Part shown: in pieces, positions 12,401-27,400 of the stretch | Numbering within the stretch: the first letter of the stretch is position 1 | Layout of the letters: every line of letters starts with the position of its first letter | NCBI RefSeq assembly: GCF_013116825.1 | Contig: NZ_JABFNS010000005.1 | Coordinates: 62,001-126,000, forward strand | Length of the DNA: 64,000 bases | Direction: 5' to 3' | From: Myxococcus xanthus | GTDB taxonomy: Bacteria; Myxococcota; Myxococcia; Myxococcales; Myxococcaceae | Position numbers and translations under genes: made by a program | The notes under the pieces: generated by a model | The model's database searches: none | Seen by the model: the letters and a program-made list of their open reading frames with translations, nothing else | What the model was told of the DNA's origin: nothing

Positions 12401-15400
12401 CGCCCCACGGTCACGTAGGCACGATTCGCACGGACCACCAGGCGGCTCCGGACCAGCGTCTCATACGGGCGGTTGGCGGCGTCTACGGTGACTCGCCCCT
12501 GCCGAGCGCCCTGCCGGTCATAAATGGACAGGGAGAGCCCGCTCCCCTGGGTTCCCACCACATTCGAGGTCAGCGCAAACAGGCGCTCCGGCCCCAGGTC
12601 CAGCGCCAGGGCGTCCGCATCCAACGGCACTGTTTCCCGCAGGCGCAACGTCGGGGAGCTGACATCGAACACCTGCACGTTCCCCGAGGCCAGCGTGGAA
12701 TCCACGGTCGAGACGTACGCCCACGGTCCCTCGATGCGCACTGCGGTGGCCAGGCCCGCGCCGGGAACGGTGCTGCCCGTGGTGACCTGTCGCAGCAGGA
12801 ACGGCGTTTCCGGATGCGTCACATCCACCACGGCAAGGCCGGCCACATCGTTCGCAAGGAGGGCAATCGCCCCTCCCACGTCCAGGCCCCGCACGGGCGA
12901 CTCCGTGGCGAGCCCTCCCAGTCGAAGCGGCCGCTCCGGCAGTCGGACATCGAAGATCTCGAGGCCCGACGTGCCCGGTGAGGCAACGCCGACGTACAGC
13001 TTGTCCCCTTCCAGCTTGATGTCCGAGGCCACTCGCGGCGGGAACCCGGGGAGCTTCATGGTCTCGCCAATGGGCAGGTCATAGGAGAAGACCCCAACCG
13101 GGACCCCGCCGCCTCCCGCACACCTGTTCTCTGGTGAGGACGCATCCGGAGGCATGAGCCGCACGGTCGCGATGCCGGCGCCATTCGCCTGGGGCGTCGT
13201 GAACTCGATCGAGGACAGGTCCACGATGTCCACGTCGACGCCCGCATTGTCGCCGATGCACACGGTCGAGAGCGGAGCCACGGCACGCGCGGACATCGAC
13301 AGTCGCACGCGCGTGTGGCCCTCCACGGGTCCATGGTTCGGGCTGAGGGTCACCTGCCCGCTCAGGGGCTCCAGTGCCAACAACCCCGAGGGGAAATAGG
13401 CTTCGGGAAGCCCCTGGTCGCTCACCCAGACGTCGATGGGCCCCGCCGGCAGTGGCGGCAAGATGACCGTGAGCACCTTGTCGGACCTTGAGACAATCGT
13501 GGCCTCGACGTTCGACGAGAGCTTCACGGCGCTCGCCCCTCCCAGACCCTCCCCGTGCAGGAGGACTGCTTGCCCACCCGCGGTGGACACGGTGGACGGT
13601 TCAATCACGTCAACGACGGGTTGCTGGGCGTTCGCCCTGCCCGTCACGAATGACGTTCGCAGAGGAACCAACAATGCGCCCCCGCGCTGGTCCGTGACCG
13701 TCGTGTCGACCTGCAGCCGGTACTCGGCTTCGGGCTGCAACGGCGCATTGAGCGCCGCGACGATGGCGTAATCGAGCTGCCCCGGGTTGTTGCGGACCGA
13801 CAATTCCAGGGGCACAGGCACGCCATCAGGCCCCAGCAGCCTCACCGAATCGCTCGTGACGCGCGGCGCCGCGAGCCGGCGGCTTGTCTGGACGACGAGC
13901 TGCGGCACGCTCGGAGGAACACGGGCCCCACGCTCCGGCGTGTAGCCCGTCACCAGCATGAACGGAGTCTCCAGCTCCGTCAGTTGGGTCTTGCCCGCCA
14001 GCAATAGCCGGTCCCCGACCGTCAACGCGTCGAGCGCGAACTCCGTGTTGCCCCCGCTCAGCAGCACGGGTTCGGCGGGCGTGGAGACATCCACCAGCAC
14101 GACGCCGCCTTCACCGGCGGAAACGAAGAGGACATCCCCTACGAGACGCAACCGCTGTGGCTGCCCCGGCGTGTTCGACAGATTTTTGTCAAAGGGGATC
14201 CGGGTGATGATCGTGGGGGTCGTCGGAGTCGCGACGTTCACGAACGTGAGCCCAAATTCGGCTGACGCGACGATGGCCACATCACCGTGCACGACGACAT
14301 CCGTGAGGTTGCCAGCGAGCGCAATCGACCCGACGACCTGCGCGTCGGCTCCCGCGGATCCGTAGATGTAGAGCCGGTTGTTGGCGGGTAGCGAAGACGC
14401 GTCCTTGTAGCTCGTGCGGGTACCGTAATCGAGCGACAGGTACGGAACCGGTGGCATCGGCTGGGCCGGATCGCACTTCATGTACTGGGAGCCCTGGTGC
14501 TCACCTGTGACGACGAAGAGCCGCCCGTTCTTCACCGTCGCGCCATAGGGCTGGAACGCTTCGCCGCCGCCCACCTGCGACACCAGGATCGGGTCCGAGG
14601 GGTTCCTCGCGTCGATCAGGCTCAGAATGCCGCTGGAGCCAATCATCGGCTTCAGGGGGAGACAGAAGTTGGGCGGAGGCGCGCCCGGGTCGTCTTGGAG
14701 GCCATTCGACAGGACCCAGGCGCCCACCGGCGTCGGGATCACGCGAGAGGCCATCATGCCTTCGGAGGAAGAAACCTTGGCACGCCCCAGCAACTTCAGG
14801 CTCTCGAGTGTTCCGTCGGGCTGCTCGGAGGTGCCGCGACCGTCAATCACAGACAAACCACTCTGGCCATTGGCGACATAGAGCTTGAGCTTGTCGCCCG
14901 AGAGCGCCACGTCCAGCGAGTCCGGCATCAACTCGACATCCGGCAACGGCGTTCCGCTGGGCAGCCGCCCCTGCAGCACCGCGACCAGCCTGTCGATCTG
15001 CGCGTTGGCCGAGCCGTCCGGATTCACGACCTGCGCGCCAGCAGCCCGGGGCCGCGTCGCCAGTTGCACGTCGAACGCCGCCATCCGATAGGACTGGGGG
15101 ACCCGGCCGTCCCCGGTGAGCTCCCCTCGGTACTCCTGTTCGAACCGGTTGCCGCTGACCGAGGAGCCACCCGACGCATAGATGTAGTACGGCGACAGCG
15201 GGCTGCGAGACAGCGCCCCCGGCCGCACGGACAGCGCTTTCTCCTCGCCCAGGAACGGAAGCCCGTACCCCACACGATTGGGCGCGGCGCTTCGTTCAAT
15301 GCCGTCGGGGGACACGACCACGACGGGCGCGTCGCCGAAGGAACCCGGCCCCGCCACGGCGCGCATCCGGGTCAGTGACAGCACCTGAACCTGGGTCGCG

Positions 15401-18400
15401 GGAATGCCGCGGACCCGCACCTGCGTGGAGCCGAGCGGATGGGCCCAAGCCGGCAGGAAGCCCGTGCCCTGGATGTCCACCGTACTCCCACCGCGAGGAT
15501 TCAGGAACTGAGGGGTGGCACTCTCGACGTAGAGCGGCAGCGTGTACAGGTACCCTCCCTCACGGCGCGAGCTCAGCCCCGTGGCCATGCTCCGCACCTC
15601 CACGTCTGCCAGCCCAGGGCCACCGGGCGGAATCTCCACGGTGAGCCGCCCCGACGAGCGAGCGATGACGCTGGCGGGCACGCCGCCCACGAAGACCTCG
15701 ACAGAATCATCGAAATCGAATCCGAGCAGCTCGCTGATCCCTCCGCCGGAGATCGGCCCCACGCGCGGAGCGACCTGCGTGAGCCTGGGCGCGCCTCCCT
15801 CTGCCCCTGCGCTCCAGAACTCGACCTCAAACGGGGCAACGAGTTGCGCGCCATCGCGGCTCTTCAGGGCCTCACTCAACGACAGCCGCATGGGTACATC
15901 CGGCGGCAGCGGCTGGGCGAGCTGGAAGACCATGGTGCTGCGTCTCTCTTCAGCGCTTCCGGCCTCCCACTCGCCGGCCACCAGCACGCCCCCTGCGGTG
16001 AGCTGGGCCGCGGACTCGACGGTCGTCGGGTCTACGGTGGTGGACAGCGTCACCGAGATCGAGCCGAGGTTCAGCGGAACCACGTCACCCGCGGACACGG
16101 AGGCGCTGGTCACGGACAGTTCAGTTCCCGGACCGAAATCCAGCGACCAGGTGCCCCCCGTGCGCTGACGCAGACTCACCACCCGTCCGCCCGGCGTCAC
16201 GGCCGCCGCGAACGTGCTACCCGCATGCGCGCCGGTGACATGGTGCAGGAGGTGCGCCTCGCGCGGAGTGCTCACATCCACGACCGCCACGCCCGCGGCG
16301 CCCGCCGACACATAGGCCAGCGACCCCACCAGACGCACGTCGGTGGCGAACCCATGGACGTCAACCGCTCTCAGTATCTCCGGATGCTCAGGGTCACTGA
16401 CGTCGACCAGCACCAACCCGGCACTTCCCGCCGCAACGGCCGCGAGCGGTCCCCGCAACCGCACACGCTGGACATTGAGGTCCAGTTCCCCCAGTACCGC
16501 GAGAGGCCCCTCCACCGAAAGCGTGTGCAGGCGCCCGCCCGTGACGGTCCCCTCCTTCGTTCGGGTTCCCACACCCGCCACGGCCCGCCCCGCTTCGAGC
16601 GCCACGGCCTGCGCGTGCGGGTCCGACTCGAAATCCCGAATGGGGAATGGCGCGTACGAGATGTCGAACGTGTGGAAGCCCGCGCTGGAGGCAGCCGCCA
16701 GCAGCCGGTCTCCACGGGCGTCCACATCGAACACGCCGGCCCCCAGGATGGCGCGCTCACTCTTGAGCTCAGGATTCGCTGGGTCAGAAATGTCGAACTC
16801 GTAGATCGCACCCGAGAGAACGGCACCGTCCTCATCTCGTGCGGAGACACCGCTGGCGAAGAGCCGGTGTCCCCCCGTCGCAGGGTATGACACGGCCCAC
16901 AGGTCTCCCGCGCTTTCGGTGCCGACGATCCGGTCGTCGCCATCTTGGCCGTCTTCGTCCACGACCTCCGCCTGGCGGTCTGGGGGAATGGGGATGCCAT
17001 GGTTCGCAGGCTCCCCTCGCGTGTAGACGCCAGACATGTCCACCACATGCAGGCCGCTGCTGCCGACCACATATGCGTAGGACCCAATGACCACCGCGTC
17101 GCGCAGGGTCCCTGCCAATGCCACGGAGGCGCCGACAGGCGCGTCATAGGTGAAGGCGTTTCGAAGCGTTTCGACGATGCCGTCGGGATTCTGGACTGAG
17201 ACCTCCACCGTCCCAGCAGCACCGTTCGGAGTATAGGCCTCGAGCCTGTTCAGCCCCAGGACGCGAACGCGTTCGGCCTCGACGCCATTGAAGCGAACGC
17301 TGACTTGTCCGGCGACCGCGAACCCGTGGCCCTCAATGATGACGCGTGTGCCACCAGACGTGGGACCGCGCGAGGGCGACAGGCTCATGAGGCCCAACTT
17401 CCGCTTGTAGAGGAACGCGCCCGGCATCACCAACGACACGCCGGACAGGCTCGTCAACTCCAGGGTCGCGGCGCCTTCGCCCCCCCTTGGTGTGAGCAGG
17501 GTCACCTCCGTTCCGTCCTCGGACACCGAGGGCTCTTCCGCGGGGACCCCGTTGAAGGTCACCTTGAGACCTGGGCCGAACCCGCTGCCCTCAATGCGCA
17601 GCTCGGTCCCGCCTTCCACAGGGCCTTCCCGGACCGAAAGCTCCGTGACGCTCATGGGAACAACATCGCGCGCGGCCGCCGTGGTGAACTCCAGGGTGTA
17701 GGTCCCTGGCATGATCGCCCCGGTCGCGGAACTTCCCTCGACAGCCTCGCGGAGGCCCTGGACAACCAGCCGATACCGCTTCGTCAGTCCCAGCTCCTGG
17801 TTGGTGGGCATCACCGACAGCTCCGTGCCGACCACCGTCACCGTACCGGTGACGTCCTCGCCCTCCGCCGAACCATTGAGCTCGTACAACCGAATGGAGC
17901 TTTCACCTTCGGTGCCCCGCGACACCGGGACATTGAAGCTGAGGCGTACCGGCTCCGTGGGGCGGACATGCTCCTGGCCATTCTCCGGCGTGCTGGCGAC
18001 CACCACGGGGAATGGCAGCCGAACCACGGCCAGGGCGTTCTTCGCAGCGCGCATATCGGTCGCCGAAATCGTCGCGACGGCCACGTCGCCGTCGATGTCA
18101 ACATCGGACAGACTTATCGCCGGATACAGGTCGATCGCGTCGATGCTCCGAGGCGATGCCATGCTGGACGCCTCGACGAGTTGCAGTGATGCGGGACTGC
18201 CTTGCTGTTCGATGGGCGAGGTGATGCCTGCCATGACATGCGGATGGGCGGCGCCGTCGACGAAGAGCCCCGAGCGCATGAGGGGAGGCACGACCGCATG
18301 CACGTAGGGGCGTGACGTCGGCGTCAGCGAAACGGTTCGCAACGAGCGCGCCGCGGACAGCGCTTGCGGCCCGCGAATGTCCATCTCGCCGTAGTTGCCA

Positions 18401-21400
18401 GCCAGCTCCCCCAGGACCGAGAGCCCAGGCGTCGCGAGGTCGACGAGCAACGTGCTGGTCACCGCGTTCCGAGTGGCCTGGATCAGCGCATGGCGTCCGG
18501 AGGCCGCGACCCTCTGCACGGACACGGGGCCGAAAACGCCCGCCATCAGGAAGTTTTGCTTCGCGCCCAGCAGCAAGGGCCGGTTCGGGTTCGCGATCGA
18601 GAACATCTGCAGACCCGCCTCTCCGGCGGCGACGAGCGCGAGGTCCCCCACCAGCGAGACCGCGTGCGCCGTTCCAGGGAAGCTCACGACATCCACATAA
18701 GTGGGCGCCGTCCGTTGAGTCAGGTCGAAGACGAGCAGTGCCGCCTGCCCTTCCCCCTCGACGTCCACGTGCGGCAGGGACTTTCCGTTGGCGACGACGA
18801 AACCACGCGTTCCCCGGATCGCCAGCGCCACGGGCTCGTAGGGCGGCAGAATGGATCTGCCTCCGAGAACCGATGCGTCTTCGGGTGACGTGACGTCCAC
18901 CGCGCCCAGTCCGCCCGGAATGCTCTGCGACAGCAACTCGGTGGGCGTCCTCGCCGCGGTGTAGACCTGCGCCGCCGACAACACCCAGGCCGTCTTGTCC
19001 TGGAGCACCACGGCCAGGGGAGCCCCCTGGGACAGCTCGTGATCCGACTTGCCACCTGGATGCCCCTGAGGATCGTAGCGGCCAATGACCCTGGAGACCG
19101 CGAGCCGGCTGTAGAGGAATGCACCGGGCATGTACGCGCGCTCGCCATCCGGATTCGTCACGATCACGTCGGCGGGGCCGAACACACCTGCGGGCGTCAC
19201 GGCGACCAGTCGTCCGGGGGCCAGGACCCGAACCTGCGTCGCCGCGGTGCCGTTGAAGGTCACGGTCGCGCCACGCTGGAAGCCCGCGCCCGACACTTCT
19301 ACCTGCGTGCCACCGGCCACGGGCCCCGAAGCGGGGGTCACCAACGATACTTGCAGCATCGGCAGATAGACGAAGCCGCCCACGATGGACGCTTCTCCGC
19401 CATCCGGATTGACGACCGTCACGACCGCGTGCCCTTCGACCCCAGGGGGCGTGAGGAGAACGACGCTCTTGTGGTCCTCGGCGACTTGCAGCACGCGTGC
19501 CTCGGAGCTACCGATGTAGACGCGGACCCCCGTCGCGAAGTGATCGCCGCGAATCGTCACCTGCGTGCCACCCGCGAGCGGTCCGGCCGGGGGCAGCACC
19601 TCGGACACGGATGGCAAGTCGTTGGCGGTCGCCCGGGTCTTGAAGCTCGCGATGAACGGCTCCGACAAGGCCGTTCCACCGAGGTACTTCACGTCCGTCG
19701 TCACCGAGACGAAGTACTGAGTCGACACGGCCAATGGCGCATCGGGCGTGAGGGTCACGGTCCTGCCGTTCGCCGCGATCGTCGCGGAGACCGACCGGCC
19801 GATCGTCGCGTCCCCTTCCCGGAGCTGGACGGACTGCGCCGTGACTGTGTTGGACGCGGGAGGCTTCGAGAACTCGATGGCCACTGGGGCGTTGACAGCC
19901 ACCTGGGTCGCGCCGTCATCGGGCGTCATTCCCGTGACGACCATGCGCTCTGGCGCGAACGCCGCGCCCCCAGTCGCCCCGAAGGTGGTGAGCGGCACAC
20001 CCGAGGCGATGGACACGGCGTTCGCACGCGGGAGATTGGCCTTGAGGGGCTCCTTCGGATTGAGCGGATCGTGCTCCAGGGTGCCATCCGGGCGCAGCTC
20101 GGACACCGAGAGCAGGCCCTTGTAGGGCACGCCCTTGGAATCCACCAACGAAGCCGCCACCACTGCGAGGTTGCCGCTCACGGCGACATCCGACAGCCCC
20201 GTGGCGCGCAGAGCCGCGTTCTTCGGTCGATGCGTCAAGAGCGACTTCAGCAGTGGCGTGCTCGGATGGGACAGGTCCACGACCGCCAACGTCGCCGCGG
20301 GGTCCTTGCACGCGACGTACGCGCGCGTTCCCTGCACCACGACACGAATGGCCTCGCCGGGCAGCGCGAGGTAACCGACCTCCTTGAAGGAGGGATCGCG
20401 CAGGTCGTGCACGCGCAGGCCCGCAGGACCTCCGGCCACGAGCAACAGGTTGCCTTGCACCGCGACGTCCTGGGCGGTGCCCGTGATGGGCCGCGTGTTC
20501 AAGCGGACCGGGGCGTCTGGGGCCGCGATGTCGACGACGGCGACGCCTGCCGCGCCGTTGGCCACGAAGGCGAGGTGCCCCGACACGGCCAGCCCATGGA
20601 TGGATTCACCCGGGAGGTCAATGGAGCCCAGCCTGCGCGGAATCACGCCTGGCACGCCTTTTACGTCGATGAGCGTGAGTTGAGGCGGATACTGCACGGT
20701 GCTCAGGGGGCCCGAGCGCCCGGTCGCCACCATGGCCAGATCCCGCAACAACACTGCGGCTCGCGGAGGCCCGTCCACGAACGCCTTGCCCAGAGTCGTC
20801 GCAGTCCCCCCGCTGACCTGGACCACAGCCACCTGGTGGTCGTTCTCCTTCACCAGTCCGAGCAGCAGTCGGTCAAGAGGGCCCTCACGCATGAAGGACT
20901 GCTCCCCGCCCTGGAACGGTTCGAAGGTGAAGGCCGGCGCCATGCCGATCTCCACCTTCTCCGTGGCCGACATCCCCCGGTTGTTACTGGGGTCCATCGC
21001 GGCGGCGCGGAAGGACAACTCGGCACCGGCCCGGTCCGTGGGCACAGGCCAATTCACGCTGAACAAGGGCCTGTTCGCGGGCCCAGGGACGGACACCGTC
21101 GTCGAGTCGATGACGACGCCATCCAGCAGGAATTCGACGTTCGAGACCCTCGCGTTGTCCGACGCGGCGGCGGTCAGTGTGATGGATGTCCCTTCCGTCA
21201 CCACATCCTGGCCGGGCGGATCTATCAGGTCGACTTCGGGAGCGACCGTGTCCTGCACGGATCCCAGGAGCACCGGTTGTGATTCCGTCTCCTGATCCGC
21301 GGAGTCAACAGCCACCGCGGTCAGGACGAAGGTCCGGTTGCCGCTGCCCAGCTCCGGATGGAACGTGGCGGCGTAGACCGTGGGCTTTCCAGCGAAGCCC

Positions 21401-24400
21401 GCCGGGGCATAGGAGGTCGCCACGTTCCGGCCATCCACGAAGAAGTGAACGGCCTTTACGGGCCCTTCACGATCCCTCGCGTCCGCCTCAAGCCGGACAG
21501 CCGCGCTTTCGAAAACCGCGCTGCCCGCCGGTGGACCGGTGATGGCCACCGTGGGTGGTTGGTCCTTTTCGACCGTCACGGAAACGGGGCTGCTGAACAC
21601 CTCCTGGTCCGCGACATCACTCGCGCTGGCGCGGAACGTCAGGGTCACCGGCGGATCGATGCCCAGGCTGCGATCCGGCGTGTAGATGAACTCGAAGGGC
21701 AACTGGTTGCGTCGGCCAATCTCCACCTCGGATTCACCAGGGCGCGTCATGAAGAAGCGCACGTGCGCGACCGCGACATCGTCCGAGGCCTCCGCCACGA
21801 GGGCGGTCGGACGGCCTGCGACCATCTGCGAAATGGGCTTCAACGCGACGACGGGCGGAGCGTCTTTCACGACGCCCACCCTCACCGTGGTGGCGGACGT
21901 CTTGTCGGACGTGTCCGTCGCGGTGGCCTCGATAGAGATCTGGCTGCCCACCTTCGCCTGCGGCACGCGGTACGAGAACTCGTACGGCGGCGCGGGCATG
22001 GTGACGTGGTCCTTGCCATCGATCTTGAAGGCGACTCGAACGACGCCCACGTTGTCGTCCGCGGTGGCTTCGATGCGGAGGACTTGCCCCGCGATCATCT
22101 CCGATTGGTCCGCCGGACGCAGGAACGACACCACCGGCGGCGTCTTATCCTCCTGCACGGCCACCTGGACCACGGGGGCGCGCGCCTCCTTCCCGGACGT
22201 GTCTCTCGCCGTGGCCCGCAGCGTCAGCGTGCGGCCCTTTGAGCCAAACGGAAGCGGGACGCGGAACCGATAGGGCGCGGTTGAAGCTGAAAGACGCAGC
22301 GTCCCGCCGATGCCGCCTTCAACGACCGCTTCGACGGACGTGACGCCCACGTCGTCCTGCGCCGCCACCACGAAGGCGAAATCACGTCCCTCAGTCAACG
22401 TGACGCCCGTTCGAGGCTCGACGATGGCCACCGTGGGGGGCTGGTCCTTGACGACCGGGAGGTGCACCACCTGGCTGCGAACTTCGTGGTTGAACGAGTC
22501 CCGCGCGGCGGCCTGGAGCGTGAGGGCTTCCGCGCCTTCCGGGACAGGAACCCTGAAGACGAACGGCGGAGCCCGGAGCACGAGGCTCTGCTCCACGCCA
22601 TTGACGTAGAGCCAGACACTGGTGACCGCTACATCGTCCTCGGCGGACACGGTCACCGTGACGAAGCTCTGTTCGACGACACGAGAGCCATCCACCGGCG
22701 ACATCAGCGACACCGCGGGCTCGCGATCCCGGACGACGTCGACCAGTTGGAGCGCGAGCTCGTTCTCGTTGGAGTTTCCAGCGGAGTCCCGGACGCGCAC
22801 CGCGATCAGGTAGGGCGCGGAGTCCCCTGCCCCCAGCTCATTCAACCGGGGGACCGTGAACTCCGCTCGGACCACCGGGCTGGAGTAGGAGTAGCCGTCC
22901 CGCTCACCTGCCGAGTCCGTGCTGAAGCCGCCCGCAGTCCGGATGACCCGAAGCTGGTCCAGGTTGGGGCCGACGAGGATTTCGAGCTCCTCGACGAAGA
23001 TGTTGTCGATGCCCACGGCCTCCACGACGACCGCGCTTCCCTCCACCAGATCCTGGCCGAAGGAAGGCCGGAGAACGATGGCGGTCGGAAGCGTCTGGTC
23101 GGGGATGACCTGAACGGTGTGCTCCGACCAGGAGACGTGCCCTTCCTGGTCGGTGGCCACGGCACGAAGGGTGATTCGTGTGTCCGGACGGCTCGGGTCC
23201 AAGGCGACGAATCCCGGTGGCAAGCGAACGTTGCCCCGGAACTCCTTGACCCGCGACAGGTCTCTCCGGAAGTCGTCCGGCAACCGAGCAATGGCGCTCT
23301 GGAGAAGCGGGTCATTGGCCAGCGGGAAGCTGCCCTCCGAACCGTCGCCAGGCATGGCGCTGATGTCCTTCGCCTCGGCCCTGGACACGGACAGCGCCCT
23401 TTGACCATTGAGGAAGTACTCGACCCGGGCCACGCCCGTGTCGTCAGCGGCCACGGATGAAAGAACCAGGCCGAGGCTTCCCTCGGTGAGCGTGGCGCCG
23501 GCCACCGGACTGGCGATGGCCAGTGATGGAGCCTGCGGTTTGCGCCCCTCGATGACGAGTCGCAGTGACTGCTGCGCGCCCAAGGTGTCGGTGACCCTGA
23601 CCTGCAAGACCGTGGGGGCACCATTCGCCCCGGGAGGCGGAGTGAACGTCACGGTCTCGGTGGCCTGACGCGTTCCCGCGGGCGGCGTCACGGAGCGCAG
23701 GGGGGCGCCCAGGTAGCTGATTTCGAGATGCGCCAGCCCGACGTCGTCGGTGGCGACCACATCCACCGTGTGCGGCACAGCCTGAAGCAGCCGGACATAG
23801 CCGCTGTTCAGCTCGGTCTCGGAGATGTTGTGGAGCCCTCCTCCTTGAGGCGTCAGGTCATACCTGAGCCGTCGCAACGCGACCTGCGGCGGTCTGTCTT
23901 CGTGGACATCCAGGTAGAGCGGCGGCGACACGGACGCATTGCCAGCCTGGTCCACGGCAATGGCCGTGATGGCGACGGGGACACCCGCCGTTGGCGCTGG
24001 AATGGAGATGGGGAAGCCGACATCCGTGAGGTCACGGCCTTCACGCGTCCCCCGCGGCGCTCCATCCACGAGCAGTTCGACGCGACGAACCTCCACTGCG
24101 TCACGGACCTGAACGTGCACGGTGAATGGCAGGCCCGCCACCACGGAGCTTCCCGCGATGGGCTGACTGATCCGGACCTCGGGCCCCAGGGTGTCGGGAA
24201 CGGCCGCCACCTGCTGACTTCGCAAGGTCACAGCGCCCGCGAGGTCACGTACCACCGCGCTCAGGGTGACAGGGCTCGGAGACCAGCCCGCCGGCAGGCG
24301 ATAGTCCGTTCTCACGGGGGTGCTCTTCCCGGGCGACACCGTCATCGCCCAGGGCTGCGCCGTCATCCGTTCACCACCCGCCCCGGCCCGGACCTGGACG

Positions 24401-27400
24401 AACTGGTTTTCGTAGCGAAGGCCTACGTCCGCAAGGGCGGAGGTCGCGTTCGTTCCAGGCTGAGCGAGGAACGCCACCCGGACGTCCTCCACGACAATGC
24501 CTGAGGGGAACGTCAGGTCCGCCTGGTGGGGCGCCGCGCTCAAGTCCACCTGGCGCACGCCTCCCGGATGCCGGGCGATGAAGGACTGCACGGAGGTGTT
24601 CTCCTCCATCCCAGGCGTCACGGTGAACTGGTAGCGGACCTCGGCCTTGAGGCCGGTTGCCGCTTCGGGATCGGCGATCAGAATGAGGCGCCGGGGGGCT
24701 CCAGTCACCACGCCCGTGGCCGGCGTCGAGACCTCCAACGCGGTGGGCCCCGCCGTCACCTCGAAGGCCTGCGCAAGCCCGAACTCCAGCCGGATGGCGG
24801 AACCGTAGGCGTTCCCGGACGCCCCTGGCGTCGGAAGCAGGAAGCGGCCCTCTCCGGTGAAGTTCGCGGGCGCGACGGTCGTCGCCAGCAGCCAGGCTGC
24901 GCCGATGCCCGTGTCTTCTTCGACTTCCACCACGGCGGCCTGCGACGCCTCCTCGAACAACCCTCCCCCGCTCGTCGGCTGAACCCAGCGCACCACGGCC
25001 GGGACATCCGCCACCAACTCACAACTCACACTCGCGTGGGTCGTGCGGCCCACCGCATCCGTCGCCTCGGCCTTGGCGGTGTAGCTCCGGGAACCAAACG
25101 TCCCAAGCGCGGGCAGCGTCAGGTTCCAGGTGCGCGAGACGCGCGGTCCGGGCGTGAAATCGATGTCATCAAGCGGCTCCCCGTCGGATTCCGCGCTGAA
25201 CGTCTGAATGGTGCCGTCGTCCGTGACGTCGACATGGAGCTTGATCAGAGAACCGGCCACACAGGACTTGTCGGAGGGTGTGCCCTGGAACCGCATGGTG
25301 ACGCGAGGGGCCTCCGAGTCCTGGGCCACGACGATGTCCAATGCCAGGTCCTGGGTCGGCGTGGCGTTGCCCGCCGGATCGAAGGCCCTGGCCCTGAGGA
25401 CGTAACGTCCCGCCGTGACGCCTTGGAGTTTGACCGTGCCTTCGAAGCTCGCGAAGAACCGGCGGCTGATGAGGATTTCTCCAGGGGCGAGCGGATTCGG
25501 AACGTGGGTCTCCTCGTAGCGACTGTCCTTGGCGGACAGGAGGGTGTCCGCGCCCGCCAGCGGCACGAGCGTCCCGTTCTGAGCCGCCAGCTCCACCTCG
25601 ACCTTCGCCACACGAACGTCGTCCTGGACCGCGACCCGCATGCCCAGCGCACCGTTGAGCCGCACGGAGAAGGGGCCGCCATTGCTCGGGGGCGCGGGGG
25701 CCAGCAACTCCGCTGTCGGGGCTTCGGTGTCCGCTCGGACCGAGAGGTCCACTTCGGCCTTGCCCGTCTTGCCCGCTGTATCCCGCGCCTCCACGCCCAC
25801 GGTCGGCAGCGCGCCTTTGCTGACGATGGGTGCCCAGACGGTGAAGGACTGCTGGGCGCTGATGGGAATCACCGGTCCCGTTTCGGGAAGAACGCCCTGC
25901 CTTTGCCCTCCCGACAGCCCGATCATTCCGATGATGCCGTCGTCATCCCCCACCGTGGCGACGATGCGGACATCCTCACCTTCCTTGTAGATCGTCCCGG
26001 CGGCCGGTGACGTCAGCGTCACCACGGGTGGCAGGTCCTCGACCACCGCGACCTCGAGTTCCCGCTCCGCCGTGAGGCCGGACGAGTCCGTGGCCACGGC
26101 TCTCAGCTTCAATTTCCCTTCCGTGGGAATGGCGGAGGCAGGCAGCGACCACCGGTACACGTGGTACAGATTGTCCTCGGTGCCCTCGGTCAGCGCCCCC
26201 AGGCTGTGAGGCGCGAACAACTCGACCCTCGCGACCTTCACGTCGTCGGCCGCGGCGACCTCCACGGAAAGCGGCCGTCCCGCGAAGACGGGAGCGCCGA
26301 GGAGCGGCGCGCGGAAGGTCACCAGCGGTTTGCGGGTATCGGGAACCACGGTGAGGAAGGCCTCAGCCGTGGATTCACAGGCCTGGTCACACGCCCGTGC
26401 TTCCAGCCGGACGGGCCCTGGAGGCCCCTCGACGGTGAACGAAAAGCGGTACGGCGCCACCAGGTCGGTGCCCTTCGACTCGCCGTTCACGAGGAGCTCC
26501 ACCGACGTGACACCCACGTCGTCGGAGGCGAGCACCTCGACGTGGATGTCCGTGCCCACGGTGGCTTCAGTCGGCGTGGAAGGCGCGAACGACACCAACG
26601 GCTTGGCGTCGTCGGTGGTGTTGACTGCCACCTTCGGTGCCACACCTACGTTGTTCGACGAATCGTAGGCCTTGGCCTCCAACGTGTGCGTCGCGGCAGT
26701 TCCCAGTTGGGCCGCCGTGAGCACCGTGTGCGTTACGAACGAGCCCCGCACGCTTCCTTGCGTCCCGGGCGCGTTGTCCGTGAAGACCACCGTGCCGTTC
26801 AGGAGGATTTCCACCTTGGACACGGCGACGTCGTCGAGCCCCGCCACGGTGACCAGCAGATCACTCGTCCGGGGCACCGACACGTTGTTCTTGGGAACGA
26901 CGAAGGACACTGCTGGCGCCTTGGTGTCCGGAACCGCGGAGACCTTCACCTGAGTTCGAGCGGTGTTTCCCGCGGAGTCCCGGGCTTCAGCGACGACCGT
27001 CAACTCCGTCGATGCCGTGACGAACGGCAACGTGTAGGCGACGTCGTAAGGCGGTACGGCGGATCTGCCTACAACCGACTCCCCCACCAGCCACCGGACC
27101 TCCACGGGGTCTGACGTGTCATCCGTCACGCTCGCGGTCAGCCGGACCTGGCTTCCGCCCACCAGCACCAGGGATGACGCTGGGGATAGAATGGCGATGT
27201 GTGGGGCGGCGTTTGCCTTGGCTGTGACGGTGAAGAGCCTGGAGGCAACATTCCCAGCGCTGTCCGTCGCCACCAGTTCCAACCTGCGGGCGCGCCCCAC
27301 GTCTGTGCGGGCAGGCGTCCACGCCAGATTGAATCGCTCGCTCCCCGACGCCGTTCCGCCCGTGCCTCCACGCGCGACACGCACGGCGTCCACGGTGGTG

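Noticed and set aside
6991-26010. Long plus-strand open frames opposite the giant gene (for example 6991-8424, 8536-10140, 15439-16890, 19039-21282, 24526-26010)
   Set aside because: Their products are Arg/His/Gly/Gln-rich without domains, signal peptides or ribosome sites. They lie in frames expected to stay open opposite GC-biased coding DNA, while the minus-strand frame gives clear protein domains throughout.
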